64,000 nt of DNA from Prochlorococcus sp. AG-363-N16 (GCA_003280135.1 QCFW01000003.1:79499-143498), one strand, 5' to 3'. Numbered from the stretch's first letter, positions 1 to 9,987 are shown. Notes: generated from the letters alone by a model not told the origin. Numbers and translations: made by a program.

Positions 1-723
1 GATGTTCATAACTTTGCTTGGATAAACTCTTGCATTTTTCCATTTATTTCTTGCTAAAAAAGGTCTATGTGGAAGATAATCAAAAAATATACCAAGAGTT
101 ACTCCAACCATAAGAGCTGGTCCAAACCAAAGGTTATAAATTACATTCATAAAATTAAATTTAATTCCTGCAAGAATTATTGATAAGAAAAGCCCTCTTT
201 CTAAGCCCCATTGCATTAGCTCATATTTTCTCCAAAGTTTTCTTTGAAAAAAGAAATATTCATGATAAAAGAACCTCGGTGCGATTAACCAGACAGGACC
301 AAAGGTGCTAACAATATGATCAGGATCATTTTTGGGATCATTTACATGAGAGTGATGTTGAAGATGCACCCTTGTGAATACAGGAAAACTAAATCCCAAT
401 AATATTGCCGCACCATGCCCCATTAATTGATTGATCCATTTGTTTGGATGTGCTGCTTTATGGCAGGCATCATGAATTACTGTCCCTTCCATATGAAGGG
501 ACAAAAATGCTAAACCAACTAAAACAGGTAATGGCCAGTCACCTTGATACCACTCCCAAATACTTATAAATGCTAATAAGTATCCCCCAAAAAAGAGACC
601 AACTGTTGGATTGAGTCTATTGGGTGCATCAAGATAATTTTTTATCACCCCCTGCCAATAAGCAGAAGATTGAAATTTTTTCGAAACTTCTTTGTTAGAT
701 GAAGGATCAAAAATTTCTGTCAT
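1..723 (-). CDS. crtR: Beta-carotene hydroxylase (fatty-acid-desaturase fold), 3'-truncated by window edge
   Basis: Diiron membrane hydroxylase that adds 3-hydroxyl groups to beta-ionone rings, giving zeaxanthin. I translated 241 residues from the ATG at 723; the C-terminal part lies outside the window. His box 1 is H84-x3-H88-x3-H92 (HDACHKAAH), box 2 is H120 with H123, H124 and H126 (HLQHHSHV), and FFDYLPHRPF at about 213-222 follows the last visible membrane segments. The third HxxHH box expected in the family would be past the edge. Hydrophobic spans are at about 40-56, 65-78 and 100-116. The order CrtR, tRNA-Leu, Ycf66, IleS is one I associate with Prochlorococcus. A generic fatty-acid desaturase is the alternative, but the box spacing and HDACHKAAH fit CrtR better. 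Confidence 0.88.
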   Translation of the reverse strand, partial: MTEIFDPSSNKEVSKKFQSSAYWQGVIKNYLDAPNRLNPTVGLFFGGYLLAFISIWEWYQGDWPLPVLVGLAFLSLHMEGTVIHDACHKAAHPNKWINQLMGHGAAILLGFSFPVFTRVHLQHHSHVNDPKNDPDHIVSTFGPVWLIAPRFFYHEYFFFQRKLWRKYELMQWGLERGLFLSIILAGIKFNFMNVIYNLWFGPALMVGVTLGIFFDYLPHRPFLARNKWKNARVYPSKVMNI

Positions 724-781
724 TTCACTTTTGGTGCATTCAAAAAATTAATGATCATCCTTCAACAAGTTTAGAAATCAA

Positions 782-863
782 TGCCCACCGGGAGACTTGA
801 ACTCCCACGACCGAAGTCACTGGTACCTAAAACCAGCGCGTCTACCAATTCCGCCAGATGGGC
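782..863 (-). tRNA. tRNA-Leu (anticodon TAG)
   Basis: 82-nt cloverleaf read on the minus strand. The acceptor stem is GCCCATC paired with GGTGGGC (one T-G wobble) and an A discriminator at 782. The anticodon arm is CTGGT-TTTAGGT-ACCAG, anticodon TAG, reading CUA leucine codons. A long variable arm and the GGTTCAAGTC-type T-loop fit class II tRNA-Leu. CCA is not encoded. Confidence 0.95.
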
Positions 864-1066
864 AAATGAATCTCAGTTGTTTTCTCAACCAAGGTACTTG
901 TCAGGTTGATTTTACATTCTTAAAGATGCAACCGGGAAATTACTGCAAATTTTTTGTTAATGAAAAACACTTAAATCATTCAAATTAAAAACTATATTCT
1001 CTAGCTTCTGAGCTTTTTAGGAAATTTTAGACAGACTAAGAAGAAAGTCAGTTTTTTTAATACGTC

Positions 1067-1609
1067 ATGAGTGTAGTTTTTTTCGGCTGTTTTACAGTTT
1101 TTTTAGGTATGACAATCTTATTTTTACCATTGCTTTTTAAAGAGCTTAGTCGTCCCAGAGATTCAATTTGGGGAGCCCTCATGAGTATTCAAGGCTTAAT
1201 ACTTATTACATCTTATGATCGTTTTAATGGATCTGCTGTTGCAGCTGTAATTTTTCAAGTATTAGTCTTTGCAAGATTGATATTAGAAATAGGCCAGCAT
1301 CGATGGCAAGTTTTATCCTTAGAAGAAAAGACAAGTCTCAAGTCAATTGATAGATTAAACATCAGTATTAGGGAGTCATTTTTTGCATTTGCAAAATTAG
1401 GTTCAATTTTGCTTGATTTAATTAAAGTTTTTCAGCCAAAAGAAAAAACTACTAGCAAAAAATGGATTAGACCTGATAAACCTTCAGAAGGAGATTCTTT
1501 AAAAGATGCAAAATTGCATTCAAATGATGAGAAAAAAACTGAAGAAACAATTCGCTCCCAGCAAATTCCCTTAATCAGTAAGGAGAATCTAGCTTCTAAG
1601 GATGTCTAA
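1067..1609 (+). CDS. Ycf66-family membrane protein
   Basis: 180-residue protein with a hydrophobic N-terminal half and a charged, Lys/Glu-rich tail. Likely membrane segments are at residues 2-24, 34-50 and 56-75. The N-terminal block, including ARLILEIGQHRWQ near 77-89, resembles the Ycf66 N-terminal domain known from cyanobacteria and some plastids. Its function is not established. The C-terminal 90 residues are low in complexity and probably cytoplasmic and disordered. It ends 22 bases before the GTG of ileS on the same strand, so the two may be cotranscribed. The family assignment rests on motif recall. Confidence 0.7.
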   Translation: MSVVFFGCFTVFLGMTILFLPLLFKELSRPRDSIWGALMSIQGLILITSYDRFNGSAVAAVIFQVLVFARLILEIGQHRWQVLSLEEKTSLKSIDRLNISIRESFFAFAKLGSILLDLIKVFQPKEKTTSKKWIRPDKPSEGDSLKDAKLHSNDEKKTEETIRSQQIPLISKENLASKDV

Positions 1610-1631
1610 TTTGCTCTAATTATTTTTCACC

Positions 1632-4547
1632 GTGACTCAGGATAAGAAGATGGATGGAGAAAACCATCCAAATTACAAGGAATCTCTCAACCTTTTGCAG
1701 ACAAGCTTTGGCATGCGTGCGAATGCAACAACTAGGGAGCCAGAAATTCAAAATTTTTGGCATGAAAATGGAGTTGACCTTGAACTTGGATTAGGAAATA
1801 AAGGGCCAATTTTTACTTTGCATGATGGGCCTCCATATGCGAATGGGGCCTTACATATGGGTCATGCACTTAATAAAGTTTTGAAAGATGTAATTAATAA
1901 ATTTAAGATAATGAGAGGTTTCAAAGTTAGGTTTGTTCCAGGATGGGATTGTCATGGGTTGCCAATTGAGTTAAAAGTTCTTCAAAAACTAAGCAAAACA
2001 GAACGCGAGACTTTAACTCCTTTGGGCTTGCGAAAGAAAGCGACTATGTATGCTCTTGAACAGGTTGATAATCAAATGTCAGGGTTTAAGAGATGGGGGA
2101 TTTGGGCTGATTGGGATAACCCTTATTTAACACTCCAGAAAGAATATGAAGCTGCGCAAATAAAACTTTTTGGCGAGATGGCATTAAAGGGATATATCTA
2201 TAGAGGACTTAAGCCGGTTCATTGGAGCCCTAGTTCTAGAACTGCGCTAGCAGAAGCGGAATTGGAATACCCTCAAGGACATACTAGTAAGAGTGTTTAT
2301 GTAGCTTTTTCAGTAACGCAGATTCCAGATGATTTATTCAATGGGTTAAATAGTCAAGGAGTAACTATTCCAACAGAACCAGAGCAATTAGGGAAGGTAC
2401 TGAAATTAGCAATTTGGACCACTACACCATGGACAATCCCTGCAAATGTCGCTGTCGCTTTGAATGCAAATATTGATTATATTTTTGCTATCAATAAGAA
2501 TAGAAAAATTTTAATTTTAGCAGCTGATCTTTTACAAGAAGTAAATGAAAATATAGGAGATTCCTATCAGGAAATTGCTCGCTTTAAAGGGAATTATTTG
2601 CAAGGAATTTCTTATAAAAATCCTTTGATAGATAGAGTGAGTCCAGTGGTTATTGGAGGAGATTATATTACAACTCAATCTGGTACTGGGTTAGTTCATA
2701 CCGCACCTGGCCATGGAATTGATGATTTTAATACAGGAATTAAAAATAATCTTCCTATAGTTTGTCCAGTTGATGAAAAAGGTATCTTTACTTCTGAGGC
2801 TGGAAAATTTAAGGGTTTAAATGTCTTAAAAGATGCTAATGATGAGATCATAAAAGAACTTATTTCTTCAGGCTCGTTATTAAAAGAATTTCTATTTCAG
2901 CATAAGTATCCATATGATTGGAGGACAAAAAAACCCACTATTTTTAGAGCAACGGAACAATGGTTTGCTTCTGTTGATGGTTTCCGAAATGAAGCTTTAG
3001 AGGAAATTGATAATGTTTCCTGGCTACCTAGTACAGGTAAAAATAGAATTTATTCTATGGTTAAGGAAAGAGGAGATTGGTGCATTTCCAGGCAGCGAAC
3101 CTGGGGTGTTCCTATTCCTGTTTTTTATAGTAAAAAGAATACTAAAGATATTCTTTTAAATGAAGATACTCTTAGACATATTGAGAAACTTTTTGCTGAA
3201 TATGGTGCAGATATTTGGTGGGAACTTGAGGAGTCAAAGTTATTGCCTTCAAAATATTCACCTCAAGCAGATGAATGGCAAAAAGGAACTGATACTATGG
3301 ATGTTTGGTTTGATTCTGGATCAAGTTGGTCAGCGTTAGCCTCTTCTAGAGAGCCATTTAATTATCCTGCAGATTTATACTTAGAAGGCACAGATCAACA
3401 TAGAGGTTGGTTTCAATCTTCTTTATTAACATCTGTAGCTGCTAATGGTAAAGCTCCATATAAAAAAGTTTTAACACATGGTTTTGCTTTGGATGAAAAT
3501 GGCAGGAAAATGAGTAAATCTCTTGGTAATATTGTAGATCCTTTAGTCATCATTAATGGTGGAAATAATAAAAAGTTAGAGCCTGCATATGGAGCTGATG
3601 TTCTTAGGCTTTGGGTAAGCTCAGTTGACTACTCTGTTGATGTTCCAATAGGAACAAATATTTTAAGGCAGACATCAGATGTTTATAGGAAGGTAAGAAA
3701 TACTGCGAGATATCTACTTGGCAATATTCATGATTTTGACCCAACTTCTAATGGAATAGAATTTAATAAATTGCCTATTATTGATAGATGGATGTTGCAT
3801 AGAACATCTGAGGTTATTGAAGAAATCTCTAAAGCATTTGAAAATTATGAGTTTTCTAAGTTTTTCCAAATATTACAAAGTTTTTGTGTAGTAGACCTTT
3901 CTAATTTCTATTTAGATATAGCAAAAGATAGGCTTTATATTAATGCACCAAATGATTTTAGAAGAAGATCATGTCAGACGGTAATGTCTCTGATAGTTGA
4001 GCGTTTAGCCGCTTTGATTGCACCGGTTTTATCTCATATAGCAGAAGATATTTGGCAAAATATTCCTTATTCATTAAAAGAGAAATCTGTTTTCCAAAGA
4101 GGATGGCCAGAATCTCATTTGGAGTGGAAAAATGAATCTCTTGTTTTACCTATTTCACTGATCAGAAAATTAAGATCAGATGTTAATAGAATGATGGAGG
4201 ATTGCAGAACAAAAAAATTACTTGGATCATCTCTCGAAGCAAGTATTCGAATAGAAGTAGAAGATAATCAATTAAAAGAAGCAATTGCTTATATTGAAAA
4301 GTCTTCTTATAGAGATACTGACAATCTTAAGGATTGGTTGTTAGTATCTAATGTTCAAATTGATGGAGAACCATGGGCAGAAGTACTAGTTAGTCAAAAC
4401 TTTGACTTTGGAACAATTGAAATCGCAAAATCACGAGGTCAAAAATGTGCCAGGTGTTGGCATTATAAGCAAGATATTGGTATTAGTAATCAATATCCTA
4501 CTTTATGTGGAAGATGTATTGATATAATGTCTAGCATAAAGATCTAA
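1632..4547 (+). CDS. ileS: Isoleucyl-tRNA synthetase
   Basis: Class I aminoacyl-tRNA synthetase that charges tRNA-Ile, with editing of misactivated valine. The 971-residue length is normal for bacterial IleS. The HIGH motif appears as HMGH at residues 75-78 and the KMSKS loop is intact at 626-630. The CP1 editing domain between them has the expected size. The C-terminal zinc knuckle has C939, C942, C959 and C962. Translation starts at GTG 1632; no better ATG lies before the conserved domain except the one at residue 7. It follows the Ycf66 gene closely and is convergent with the DUF3177 gene. Confidence 0.98.
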   Translation: MTQDKKMDGENHPNYKESLNLLQTSFGMRANATTREPEIQNFWHENGVDLELGLGNKGPIFTLHDGPPYANGALHMGHALNKVLKDVINKFKIMRGFKVRFVPGWDCHGLPIELKVLQKLSKTERETLTPLGLRKKATMYALEQVDNQMSGFKRWGIWADWDNPYLTLQKEYEAAQIKLFGEMALKGYIYRGLKPVHWSPSSRTALAEAELEYPQGHTSKSVYVAFSVTQIPDDLFNGLNSQGVTIPTEPEQLGKVLKLAIWTTTPWTIPANVAVALNANIDYIFAINKNRKILILAADLLQEVNENIGDSYQEIARFKGNYLQGISYKNPLIDRVSPVVIGGDYITTQSGTGLVHTAPGHGIDDFNTGIKNNLPIVCPVDEKGIFTSEAGKFKGLNVLKDANDEIIKELISSGSLLKEFLFQHKYPYDWRTKKPTIFRATEQWFASVDGFRNEALEEIDNVSWLPSTGKNRIYSMVKERGDWCISRQRTWGVPIPVFYSKKNTKDILLNEDTLRHIEKLFAEYGADIWWELEESKLLPSKYSPQADEWQKGTDTMDVWFDSGSSWSALASSREPFNYPADLYLEGTDQHRGWFQSSLLTSVAANGKAPYKKVLTHGFALDENGRKMSKSLGNIVDPLVIINGGNNKKLEPAYGADVLRLWVSSVDYSVDVPIGTNILRQTSDVYRKVRNTARYLLGNIHDFDPTSNGIEFNKLPIIDRWMLHRTSEVIEEISKAFENYEFSKFFQILQSFCVVDLSNFYLDIAKDRLYINAPNDFRRRSCQTVMSLIVERLAALIAPVLSHIAEDIWQNIPYSLKEKSVFQRGWPESHLEWKNESLVLPISLIRKLRSDVNRMMEDCRTKKLLGSSLEASIRIEVEDNQLKEAIAYIEKSSYRDTDNLKDWLLVSNVQIDGEPWAEVLVSQNFDFGTIEIAKSRGQKCARCWHYKQDIGISNQYPTLCGRCIDIMSSIKI

Positions 4548-4623
4548 TTTTATTTTAATTAATAGTTACTTACTTGACGTTTATAACTAGTTTATTTTCA
4601 AGATAAATACTATAAGTTTTCTT

Positions 4624-5235
4624 TTAAAATCCTCCTGAAGTTCTTCCATATTTTGGTACTTTAATAAGAATTATCTGTAAAAGACCAATTAAATATGCTA
4701 TTAAACATATATATCCAATAAAAGATGCAATTGGTTCTGTCCAGGTTGCACCAAATAGAAAGTTAAAGGTATTACCAATAATCCCGTGAAGGTCTTTTGG
4801 CCCTGCTACCCATGCTTGACAATACTCCCTACTTATTATTTTTATGCAAGATAGACTATTACTTGTAAGAATCAAATAAAAACATGAAAAGAAACTGATT
4901 GACCAACGCCATATTTTTGTAGTAAATGCCAATGCTCTCCATGTTGGAAGTGCCCTTAACTCTTCGTTTAAATCAGACCAAAACCATATTGATAATAATA
5001 TTAATATTGGAGATATAAATGAAGTTAGGTAACCAATAGGCCTATTACCTGTTAATAAAAGAATACTTATGCCTATTAGACTAGAGACTTTAAAATAAAT
5101 TGATAATAGCCTAACAATTGAATATTCTTGTTTTATGGTAGACCATAGCAATAAGACCAAGGGTACAGAAACACCAAATACAATTCCTAACCTGTAGGTG
5201 AGCCAAACAAGTGTGGTGAAAGATAGATCTGTCAT
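4624..5235 (-). CDS. DUF3177-family multi-pass membrane protein
   Basis: 203 residues and strongly hydrophobic, with about five predicted membrane spans (near 7-31, 38-62, 70-86, 106-124 and 168-192). I recognise it as the cyanobacterial DUF3177 family from the LTYRLG start and the WVAGPKDLHGIIGNTFNFLFGATWTEP-type region (about 142-166), which I recall as conserved across cyanobacteria. No enzymatic motif is visible and the role is unknown. Divergent from trmB with 83 bases between the starts, so both promoters must lie in that gap. Confidence 0.65.
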   Translation of the reverse strand: MTDLSFTTLVWLTYRLGIVFGVSVPLVLLLWSTIKQEYSIVRLLSIYFKVSSLIGISILLLTGNRPIGYLTSFISPILILLSIWFWSDLNEELRALPTWRALAFTTKIWRWSISFFSCFYLILTSNSLSCIKIISREYCQAWVAGPKDLHGIIGNTFNFLFGATWTEPIASFIGYICLIAYLIGLLQIILIKVPKYGRTSGGF

Positions 5236-5318
5236 TTTCTTACTTTATACCTTTGTCATTTTGATTACTTTTTTACATCCCTATAAGCTAACGAAAGAAA
5301 ATCTGAATTATTTCAATA

Positions 5319-5978
5319 GTGCGTCAACATGTAAACCCTTTGAGTCGTTTTTATCAGAGTTATATTGATATTCCATGCCCAGAGGAAATTTTTGCAAATC
5401 CTACATTCCCTATCCACTTAGATATAGGTTGTGCTAAGGGACAATTTCTTCTTGACTTTTCTTCTATTGAAAAAAAATGGAATTTTCTTGGACTTGACAT
5501 TAGGAGTTCTTTAATTACTTTTGCTGAAATAGAAAGGAAGAAATTAGGAATAGATAATTTACACTTCTTTTTTTGCAATGCAAATGTGAGTATTGAAAAC
5601 TGGCTTTTAAAGTTAAGAGATAATCAATTGCAAAGAGTTTCTATTCAATTCCCAGATCCATGGTTTAAAAAAAAGCATAGAAAAAGAAGAGTTTTACAAC
5701 CATCATTATTATTAGCAATTACATCTGCAATGAAACCTGGAGGTGAACTCTTTCTGCAAAGTGATGTCTTTAATGTTATTAAACCTATGGTTGATATGAT
5801 TCAATTGACTGCATGCTATGACTTAAGAGTTGATGGAAAACTTTGGATTGAAGAAAACCCTTTTAATATCCCTACCGAAAGGGAGAGGTATGCTCAAGAA
5901 AGGGATTTGAAAATTTATAGATCCATTTTTTATAGAAATAAAAAAACTCTTTGTAGTTCTGTTTTAGAAAGTAATTAA
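5319..5978 (+). CDS. trmB: tRNA (guanine-N7-)-methyltransferase
   Basis: SAM-dependent enzyme that makes m7G46 in the variable loop of tRNAs. The 219-residue protein has the SAM-binding motif LDIGCAKGQF at 34-43 and LGLDIR at 57-62. The family-specific FPDPWFKKKHRKRR block is at 111-124, and the C-terminal TEREREY-like signature (TERERYAQERD) at 186-196. The start is GTG 5319. Convergent with glmM, with only six bases between the stop codons, so there is little room for a terminator. Confidence 0.95.
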   Translation: MRQHVNPLSRFYQSYIDIPCPEEIFANPTFPIHLDIGCAKGQFLLDFSSIEKKWNFLGLDIRSSLITFAEIERKKLGIDNLHFFFCNANVSIENWLLKLRDNQLQRVSIQFPDPWFKKKHRKRRVLQPSLLLAITSAMKPGGELFLQSDVFNVIKPMVDMIQLTACYDLRVDGKLWIEENPFNIPTERERYAQERDLKIYRSIFYRNKKTLCSSVLESN

Positions 5979-5984
5979 GAGATT

Positions 5985-7382
5985 TTAGGCTGCATTAAAA
6001 TTATTTTTTGCAAATTTCTCTAAATTAATTCCCCATAAATCTACTAAACTTTTGTCTTCAGATTCAACCATTACTCTTAAAAGTGGTTCAGTACCACTTT
6101 CTCTAATCAAAATTCTACCTTTTTCACCTAGGGCTGATTCTGCTTTATTGATTAGATCGCTCAAAGGTTTATATGTTTCCCAGTTTAATTTGTTATTATT
6201 TTTACTAATAGGTACATTAATTAACTTTTGGGGGTAAGGAATAAAACTTTGATTTAGCCACTCAGAAAGTCTAAGGTTAATTGACTTACTAATAGAACAT
6301 AATTGCAATGAAGTAAGCAAACCATCTCCGCAAAGACCATTGATTGTTGAAAGAATATGTCCTGATTGCTCTCCTCCTAGACTTGCTTTGCTAGAAATCA
6401 TCTTGGCATGAACATATTGGTCCCCAACCATTGTTCTTTCAAGTATGCCTCCTTGTGAGACCCAAGCCTCTTCAAAACCTAAATTAGACATAATTGTGGC
6501 AACAAGCCTATTACCTTCAAGCTCTTTTTTCTTTTTCAGGTAAGTACCCCATAAATACAAAATATGATCACCATTAAGAATGCGCCCTTTTTCATCAACT
6601 GCTATTACACGATCCGCATCTCCATCAAAAGCAAATCCCATTTGAGCTTCGTTCTCAAGAACTGCCTCTATTAGTGGTTGAAGATTAGTAGAACCACAAC
6701 CAACATTAATTTTTCTCCCATCTGCTTCTCCATTAATTACAATTACTTCTGCCCCTAAAGATTGAAAGATTTTTTGCCCAAAAGCTGTCGCGGAGCCATG
6801 GCATAGGTCTAAAACAACATTAATTTTTTGGAGATTTTTATTACCAATACTTGCGATTAGGCTTTGTTCATATTTTTCTAATAAATCATTTCTTATATAC
6901 GACTTTCCAAAACTTTTACAATCAAAATTTTGATTAGAAAGAATTGATTCAACTGCTATTTTTTCTTGTGAACTAATTTTGTTGCCATTTGAGCTAAACG
7001 CTTTGATTCCATTATCTTCTGGTTGATTATGACTAGCCGATACCATGATGCCACCAGAAGCATCTAGTTCTTTGATAAGTAATGGAACTGCGGGTGTGGG
7101 ACATAGCCCTAATTTCCATACTTCTCTTCCCGCAAATGTTAGTCCTGCTTCCAAAGCTGCTGTTATCATCGAACAACTTTCTCTGGAGTCCTGACCAATT
7201 AGTATTGGTCCACTATTAGGAAGCACAAGTCCCAAGCTGTAGCCTATTTGGAAAACAGATTCAGGTTTAAATAGTTTTTTTGCGTTACCTCTGATTCCAT
7301 CTGTTCCAAATATTGATTTCTTCTTGACACCCTTAAGACCAAAATTATGCATTGCATCTTTGGTCATCTCAAAATTAACCAA
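5985..7382 (-). CDS. glmM: Phosphoglucosamine mutase
   Basis: Interconverts glucosamine-6-phosphate and glucosamine-1-phosphate for UDP-GlcNAc, hence peptidoglycan and LPS. 465 residues, alpha-D-phosphohexomutase fold. The catalytic serine loop is VSASHNQPEDNG, with the phosphoserine expected at S117. The metal-binding loop is FDGDADR, the sugar loop GGEQSGH, and the C-terminal phosphate-binding loop RESGTEPLLRVM. The conserved domain begins at SIFGTDGIRG (residue 23). Starts at M6 or M11 (7367, 7352) would also give a full enzyme, so the N-terminus is uncertain by about ten residues. A single-domain match to GlmM rather than ManB/Pgm is supported by the SIFGTDGIRG start. Confidence 0.95.
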   Translation of the reverse strand: MVNFEMTKDAMHNFGLKGVKKKSIFGTDGIRGNAKKLFKPESVFQIGYSLGLVLPNSGPILIGQDSRESCSMITAALEAGLTFAGREVWKLGLCPTPAVPLLIKELDASGGIMVSASHNQPEDNGIKAFSSNGNKISSQEKIAVESILSNQNFDCKSFGKSYIRNDLLEKYEQSLIASIGNKNLQKINVVLDLCHGSATAFGQKIFQSLGAEVIVINGEADGRKINVGCGSTNLQPLIEAVLENEAQMGFAFDGDADRVIAVDEKGRILNGDHILYLWGTYLKKKKELEGNRLVATIMSNLGFEEAWVSQGGILERTMVGDQYVHAKMISSKASLGGEQSGHILSTINGLCGDGLLTSLQLCSISKSINLRLSEWLNQSFIPYPQKLINVPISKNNNKLNWETYKPLSDLINKAESALGEKGRILIRESGTEPLLRVMVESEDKSLVDLWGINLEKFAKNNFNAA

Positions 7383-7465
7383 AACTCTATTGATATTCAG
7401 GCTAACTTACAAACATATAATTTCTTTTAGAAATAAGCCAAAGTCAATTTTGGACTATCTTCTTC

Positions 7466-8032
7466 ATGACAAATACCTCTAAAAAAGACCTATTAACACA
7501 ACTCCAGAAAGGCATTTTGGTATTAATTGCTATTGCAATGGCTATCTTTCTATTACTTTTTAGGCTTGGTAATTCTGGAAGCAAGCCCCTAGATGAGCTG
7601 GCACGAAACTCACTTTCACCTGAGATTGCTTTAGCCAACAAAAAACCAACGATTTTTGAGTTTTATGCTGATTGGTGCGAGGTTTGCCAAGAAATGGCTC
7701 CGTCGATGCTATCTGTTGAGAAACTGAATGGTCACAAGCTAGATATTGTTTTATTAAATGTAGATAATCAAGAATGGCAAGATCTTTTGTCTATCTATCG
7801 AGTAAATGGCATACCTCAAATGAACTTTTTTGATGCATCAGGTAAACTTAGAGGAACTTCTTTAGGCTTTAGAAGCTTTGAAGAAATAATGGAAATAACT
7901 AATGCATTAATAACTAATCAAGATATATCTAATCTTCAGGGTGTTAAACAATTGTCGAAAAAAAATAATGAGTTATCCTTCATTAAGGATGGTTCAATTG
8001 ATAAGGCTATTAATCCAAGAAGCCATGGTTAA
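7466..8032 (+). CDS. txlA: Membrane-anchored thioredoxin-like protein (TxlA/HCF164 type)
   Basis: 188 residues. One N-terminal membrane anchor (about 15-33) is followed by a thioredoxin domain with active site W70-C71-E-V-C74 and a cis-proline loop (NGIPQ, about 114-118). HCF164/TxlA proteins are thylakoid-anchored and pass reducing equivalents across the membrane to help assemble cytochrome b6f and related complexes. That role is by family, and the exact substrate is not readable from sequence. The C-terminal 40 residues are polar and lack a motif. Divergent from glmM (84 bases) and convergent with thyX, with four bases between the stops. Confidence 0.82.
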   Translation: MTNTSKKDLLTQLQKGILVLIAIAMAIFLLLFRLGNSGSKPLDELARNSLSPEIALANKKPTIFEFYADWCEVCQEMAPSMLSVEKLNGHKLDIVLLNVDNQEWQDLLSIYRVNGIPQMNFFDASGKLRGTSLGFRSFEEIMEITNALITNQDISNLQGVKQLSKKNNELSFIKDGSIDKAINPRSHG

Positions 8033-8036
8033 TTAA

Positions 8037-8669
8037 TTACCAATCTAAAGCTTCTGAAACTATAGGGAATTGCTCTTTGAAAATCTTTTTGCATTGAGAG
8101 GCTACTAACATATGTTCTTTTTGTGTTCCATGAGATGATCTTAATTTAATATAATGAATCCATGATCTACATGATCCTGACATATAAATCCTTGTTGGAG
8201 TTGCTAATGGCAGAATAAATCTTGCACATTCCTTAGCTATACCTGCTTCAAGCATTTCTTTGTATAATTTTATGCTTTCTTCGAATTGAAGTTTAATTTT
8301 TGATTCAAATTCATTGGTTAACTCAATTGGTAAGTCAGAAATTGAATTTTGCCTATTTTTCACATCTTGTCTACGTAAGTCTGGTAGAGGTATTGATCCT
8401 AATTGAGAACTGTCTGCATATCTTTGAGAGAACTCTTGGAAAGTAAAGGATCTATGGCGAAGAATTTGAGCAGCAATTCCTCTATTGGTTTCAATTTGTA
8501 GTGTCATATATGCCTGCTCAAAGACACTCCAATGTTCATTCTTTATGCAATATTTTATTAATTTAGTATAATCTTGATTATTTTGATTAGTCGGATTGCT
8601 AACTCTGGCTATGTAAGCCATCGTTTGTTCAGCATCGGGAGTATTTGTAATTAACTTTACATTATGCAT
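8037..8669 (-). CDS. thyX: FAD-dependent thymidylate synthase
   Basis: Makes dTMP from dUMP using methylene-THF and FAD/NADPH. The 210-residue protein has the ThyX signature at 71-83 (RHRSFTFQEFSQR), the cyanobacterial form of RHRxxSxNExSxR. The C-terminal block CARFILPLATPTRIYMSGSC contains the conserved substrate-binding Arg/Asn-region equivalents. It starts two bases after the dcd stop, so cobO-like, dcd and thyX look like one leftward transcript. dcd and thyX act in consecutive steps of the dCTP-to-dUMP-to-dTMP route. Confidence 0.96.
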   Translation of the reverse strand: MHNVKLITNTPDAEQTMAYIARVSNPTNQNNQDYTKLIKYCIKNEHWSVFEQAYMTLQIETNRGIAAQILRHRSFTFQEFSQRYADSSQLGSIPLPDLRRQDVKNRQNSISDLPIELTNEFESKIKLQFEESIKLYKEMLEAGIAKECARFILPLATPTRIYMSGSCRSWIHYIKLRSSHGTQKEHMLVASQCKKIFKEQFPIVSEALDW

Positions 8670-8671
8670 AA

Positions 8672-9265
8672 TTAAATCTTAGCTAAAGTAACTTTCTCAG
8701 GTTGATCTTGATATTTCCCTTTTCTATCACTATATGTTGTCTCACAAGGATCACCTTCAAAGAATAATAATTGGCAAATACCTTCATTAGCATATATTCT
8801 ACAATCTGCACCTGAACTATTACTGAATTCAAGGGTTAAGTGGCCTTCCCAGCTGGCTTCTGCTGGTGTTGTATTTACAATGATCCCTAATCTTGCATAT
8901 GTACTTTTACCAAGGCAAATTACAGTTATATTACTAGGAACTTTCATTCTTTCTAAGGCAACACCTAACCCATAGGAGTGAGCAGGAAGTATGAAATATT
9001 GTCCATATTCGTCTTCATGTAATGGAGTGTTTTCTAAATTTTTAGGATTAAAACTTTTAGGATTCATTACAGTTCCAGGGACATGCCTGAAAATTAAGAA
9101 TTCCTTTGAAGACAAGCGAAGGTCGTAGCCATAAGAGGAGCAGCCAAAACTTAAAACAGGACGAGTCTTGGAATCAGGCTCAAGATGCCTGATTAAGTTC
9201 TTTTCAAAAGGTTCAAGCATTCCTGCTTTTGCCTGGTTTGCAATCCAGCGATCGTTTTTAAGCAT
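8672..9265 (-). CDS. dcd: dCTP deaminase
   Basis: Converts dCTP to dUTP, which feeds dUMP for ThyX. The 197-residue length is typical of Dcd. The catalytic glutamate lies in PAEASWEGHLTLEFSN and the nucleotide-binding region in GKSTYARLGI. The C-terminal YQDQPEKVTLAKI matches the usual tail. The start codon overlaps the stop of the upstream cobO-like gene by one base. A bifunctional DCD/DUT form is possible, because sequence alone does not exclude it and I see no separate dut in the window. Confidence 0.95.
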   Translation of the reverse strand: MLKNDRWIANQAKAGMLEPFEKNLIRHLEPDSKTRPVLSFGCSSYGYDLRLSSKEFLIFRHVPGTVMNPKSFNPKNLENTPLHEDEYGQYFILPAHSYGLGVALERMKVPSNITVICLGKSTYARLGIIVNTTPAEASWEGHLTLEFSNSSGADCRIYANEGICQLLFFEGDPCETTYSDRKGKYQDQPEKVTLAKI

Positions 9266-9873
9266 TATTTAGAGCAACGAAGTTCAGTTAATTGGTCAGC
9301 CATTGCAATCACTTTAGGTGGTATTGATGAACCTGTAAGGATTACATCTATTGAATTAATGCGTTCTTCAAGCGCTGAAATTAATTCTTCTTCTTCAAGA
9401 AAACCTAATTGTATTGCAAGTCCAATTTCATCTAAGACAAGTTTTTGTAAACCATTGGTTTTCAATCCTTCTTTACAAGTTTCCCAAACACTATTAATTG
9501 CCATTTTTGCCTCTAAAAATTGGGATGAATCTTGTGTTGATTGAGAATCTGTGTGACCAAGGTAGAAAGGAATATTGGGCCTAATCCATGTAGTAAGTCC
9601 TCCACATAGGCTTACTCCTGCTGAAGGACCTTGATGGACACCACCCTTTAGGAATTGTGCTATGACAACTTTGCTCCCTAAACCTGCTGCCCTTAAAGCC
9701 TCACTAAAAACATTTGGAAAACTACCTCTATAAGAGGCCATATGTACATGAACTTGTCCTTGTGGCTCTACAAGACGAAGTGTTCGTTCACCTTGAGAGC
9801 GCTGAATAGGCATCAAGTTTTTAATCTTTCCGATTTGAACTTGGCTATTTGTGTTGCTAGGACTTGCAGTCAA
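9265..9873 (-). CDS. CobO/BtuR-like cob(I)alamin adenosyltransferase homologue with degenerate P-loop
   Basis: 202 residues. The core resembles CobA/CobO, which adenosylates corrinoids: V-I-A-Q-F-L-K-G-G after the first helix (about 70-78), VLDEIGLAI (about 145-153) in the Walker B-like position, and DVILTGS (about 175-181). Where canonical CobO has a GNGKGKTT P-loop, this protein has ASYRGSFPN, so the usual ATP-phosphate loop is absent. I recall the same feature in other marine picocyanobacterial homologues. It heads the dcd-thyX group. It could be a divergent adenosyltransferase or a non-catalytic relative. The ATG at 9873 sits in a 230-base divergent spacer shared with ntcA. Confidence 0.72.
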   Translation of the reverse strand: MTASPSNTNSQVQIGKIKNLMPIQRSQGERTLRLVEPQGQVHVHMASYRGSFPNVFSEALRAAGLGSKVVIAQFLKGGVHQGPSAGVSLCGGLTTWIRPNIPFYLGHTDSQSTQDSSQFLEAKMAINSVWETCKEGLKTNGLQKLVLDEIGLAIQLGFLEEEELISALEERINSIDVILTGSSIPPKVIAMADQLTELRCSK

Positions 9874-9970
9874 AAATAAAAGAGCTCCTTGCTTAAATTT
9901 AGCGCTTTGAAATCAAAGTAAGTGAATTATGACACTATCTATAGTGTTTTGAGTTTTATTTTAAGGTTTA

Positions 9971-9987
9971 ACTCAACACAGTTGAGT
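9971..9987. promoter_or_regulatory. Perfect interrupted dyad, operator-like, between cobO-like gene and ntcA
   Basis: ACTCAAC-ACA-GTTGAGT: two 7-base arms, exactly reverse complementary, around a 3-base centre. It lies 117 bases before ntcA and 98 bases before the divergent cobO-like gene, in the shared promoter region. It could be a protein-binding operator or a short hairpin in an ntcA leader. No known consensus fits. Confidence 0.4.

Noticed and set aside
797..988. 63-codon plus-strand frame across tRNA-Leu
   Set aside because: It runs through the tRNA gene read in antisense, has no homologue-like motif and is explained by the tRNA.
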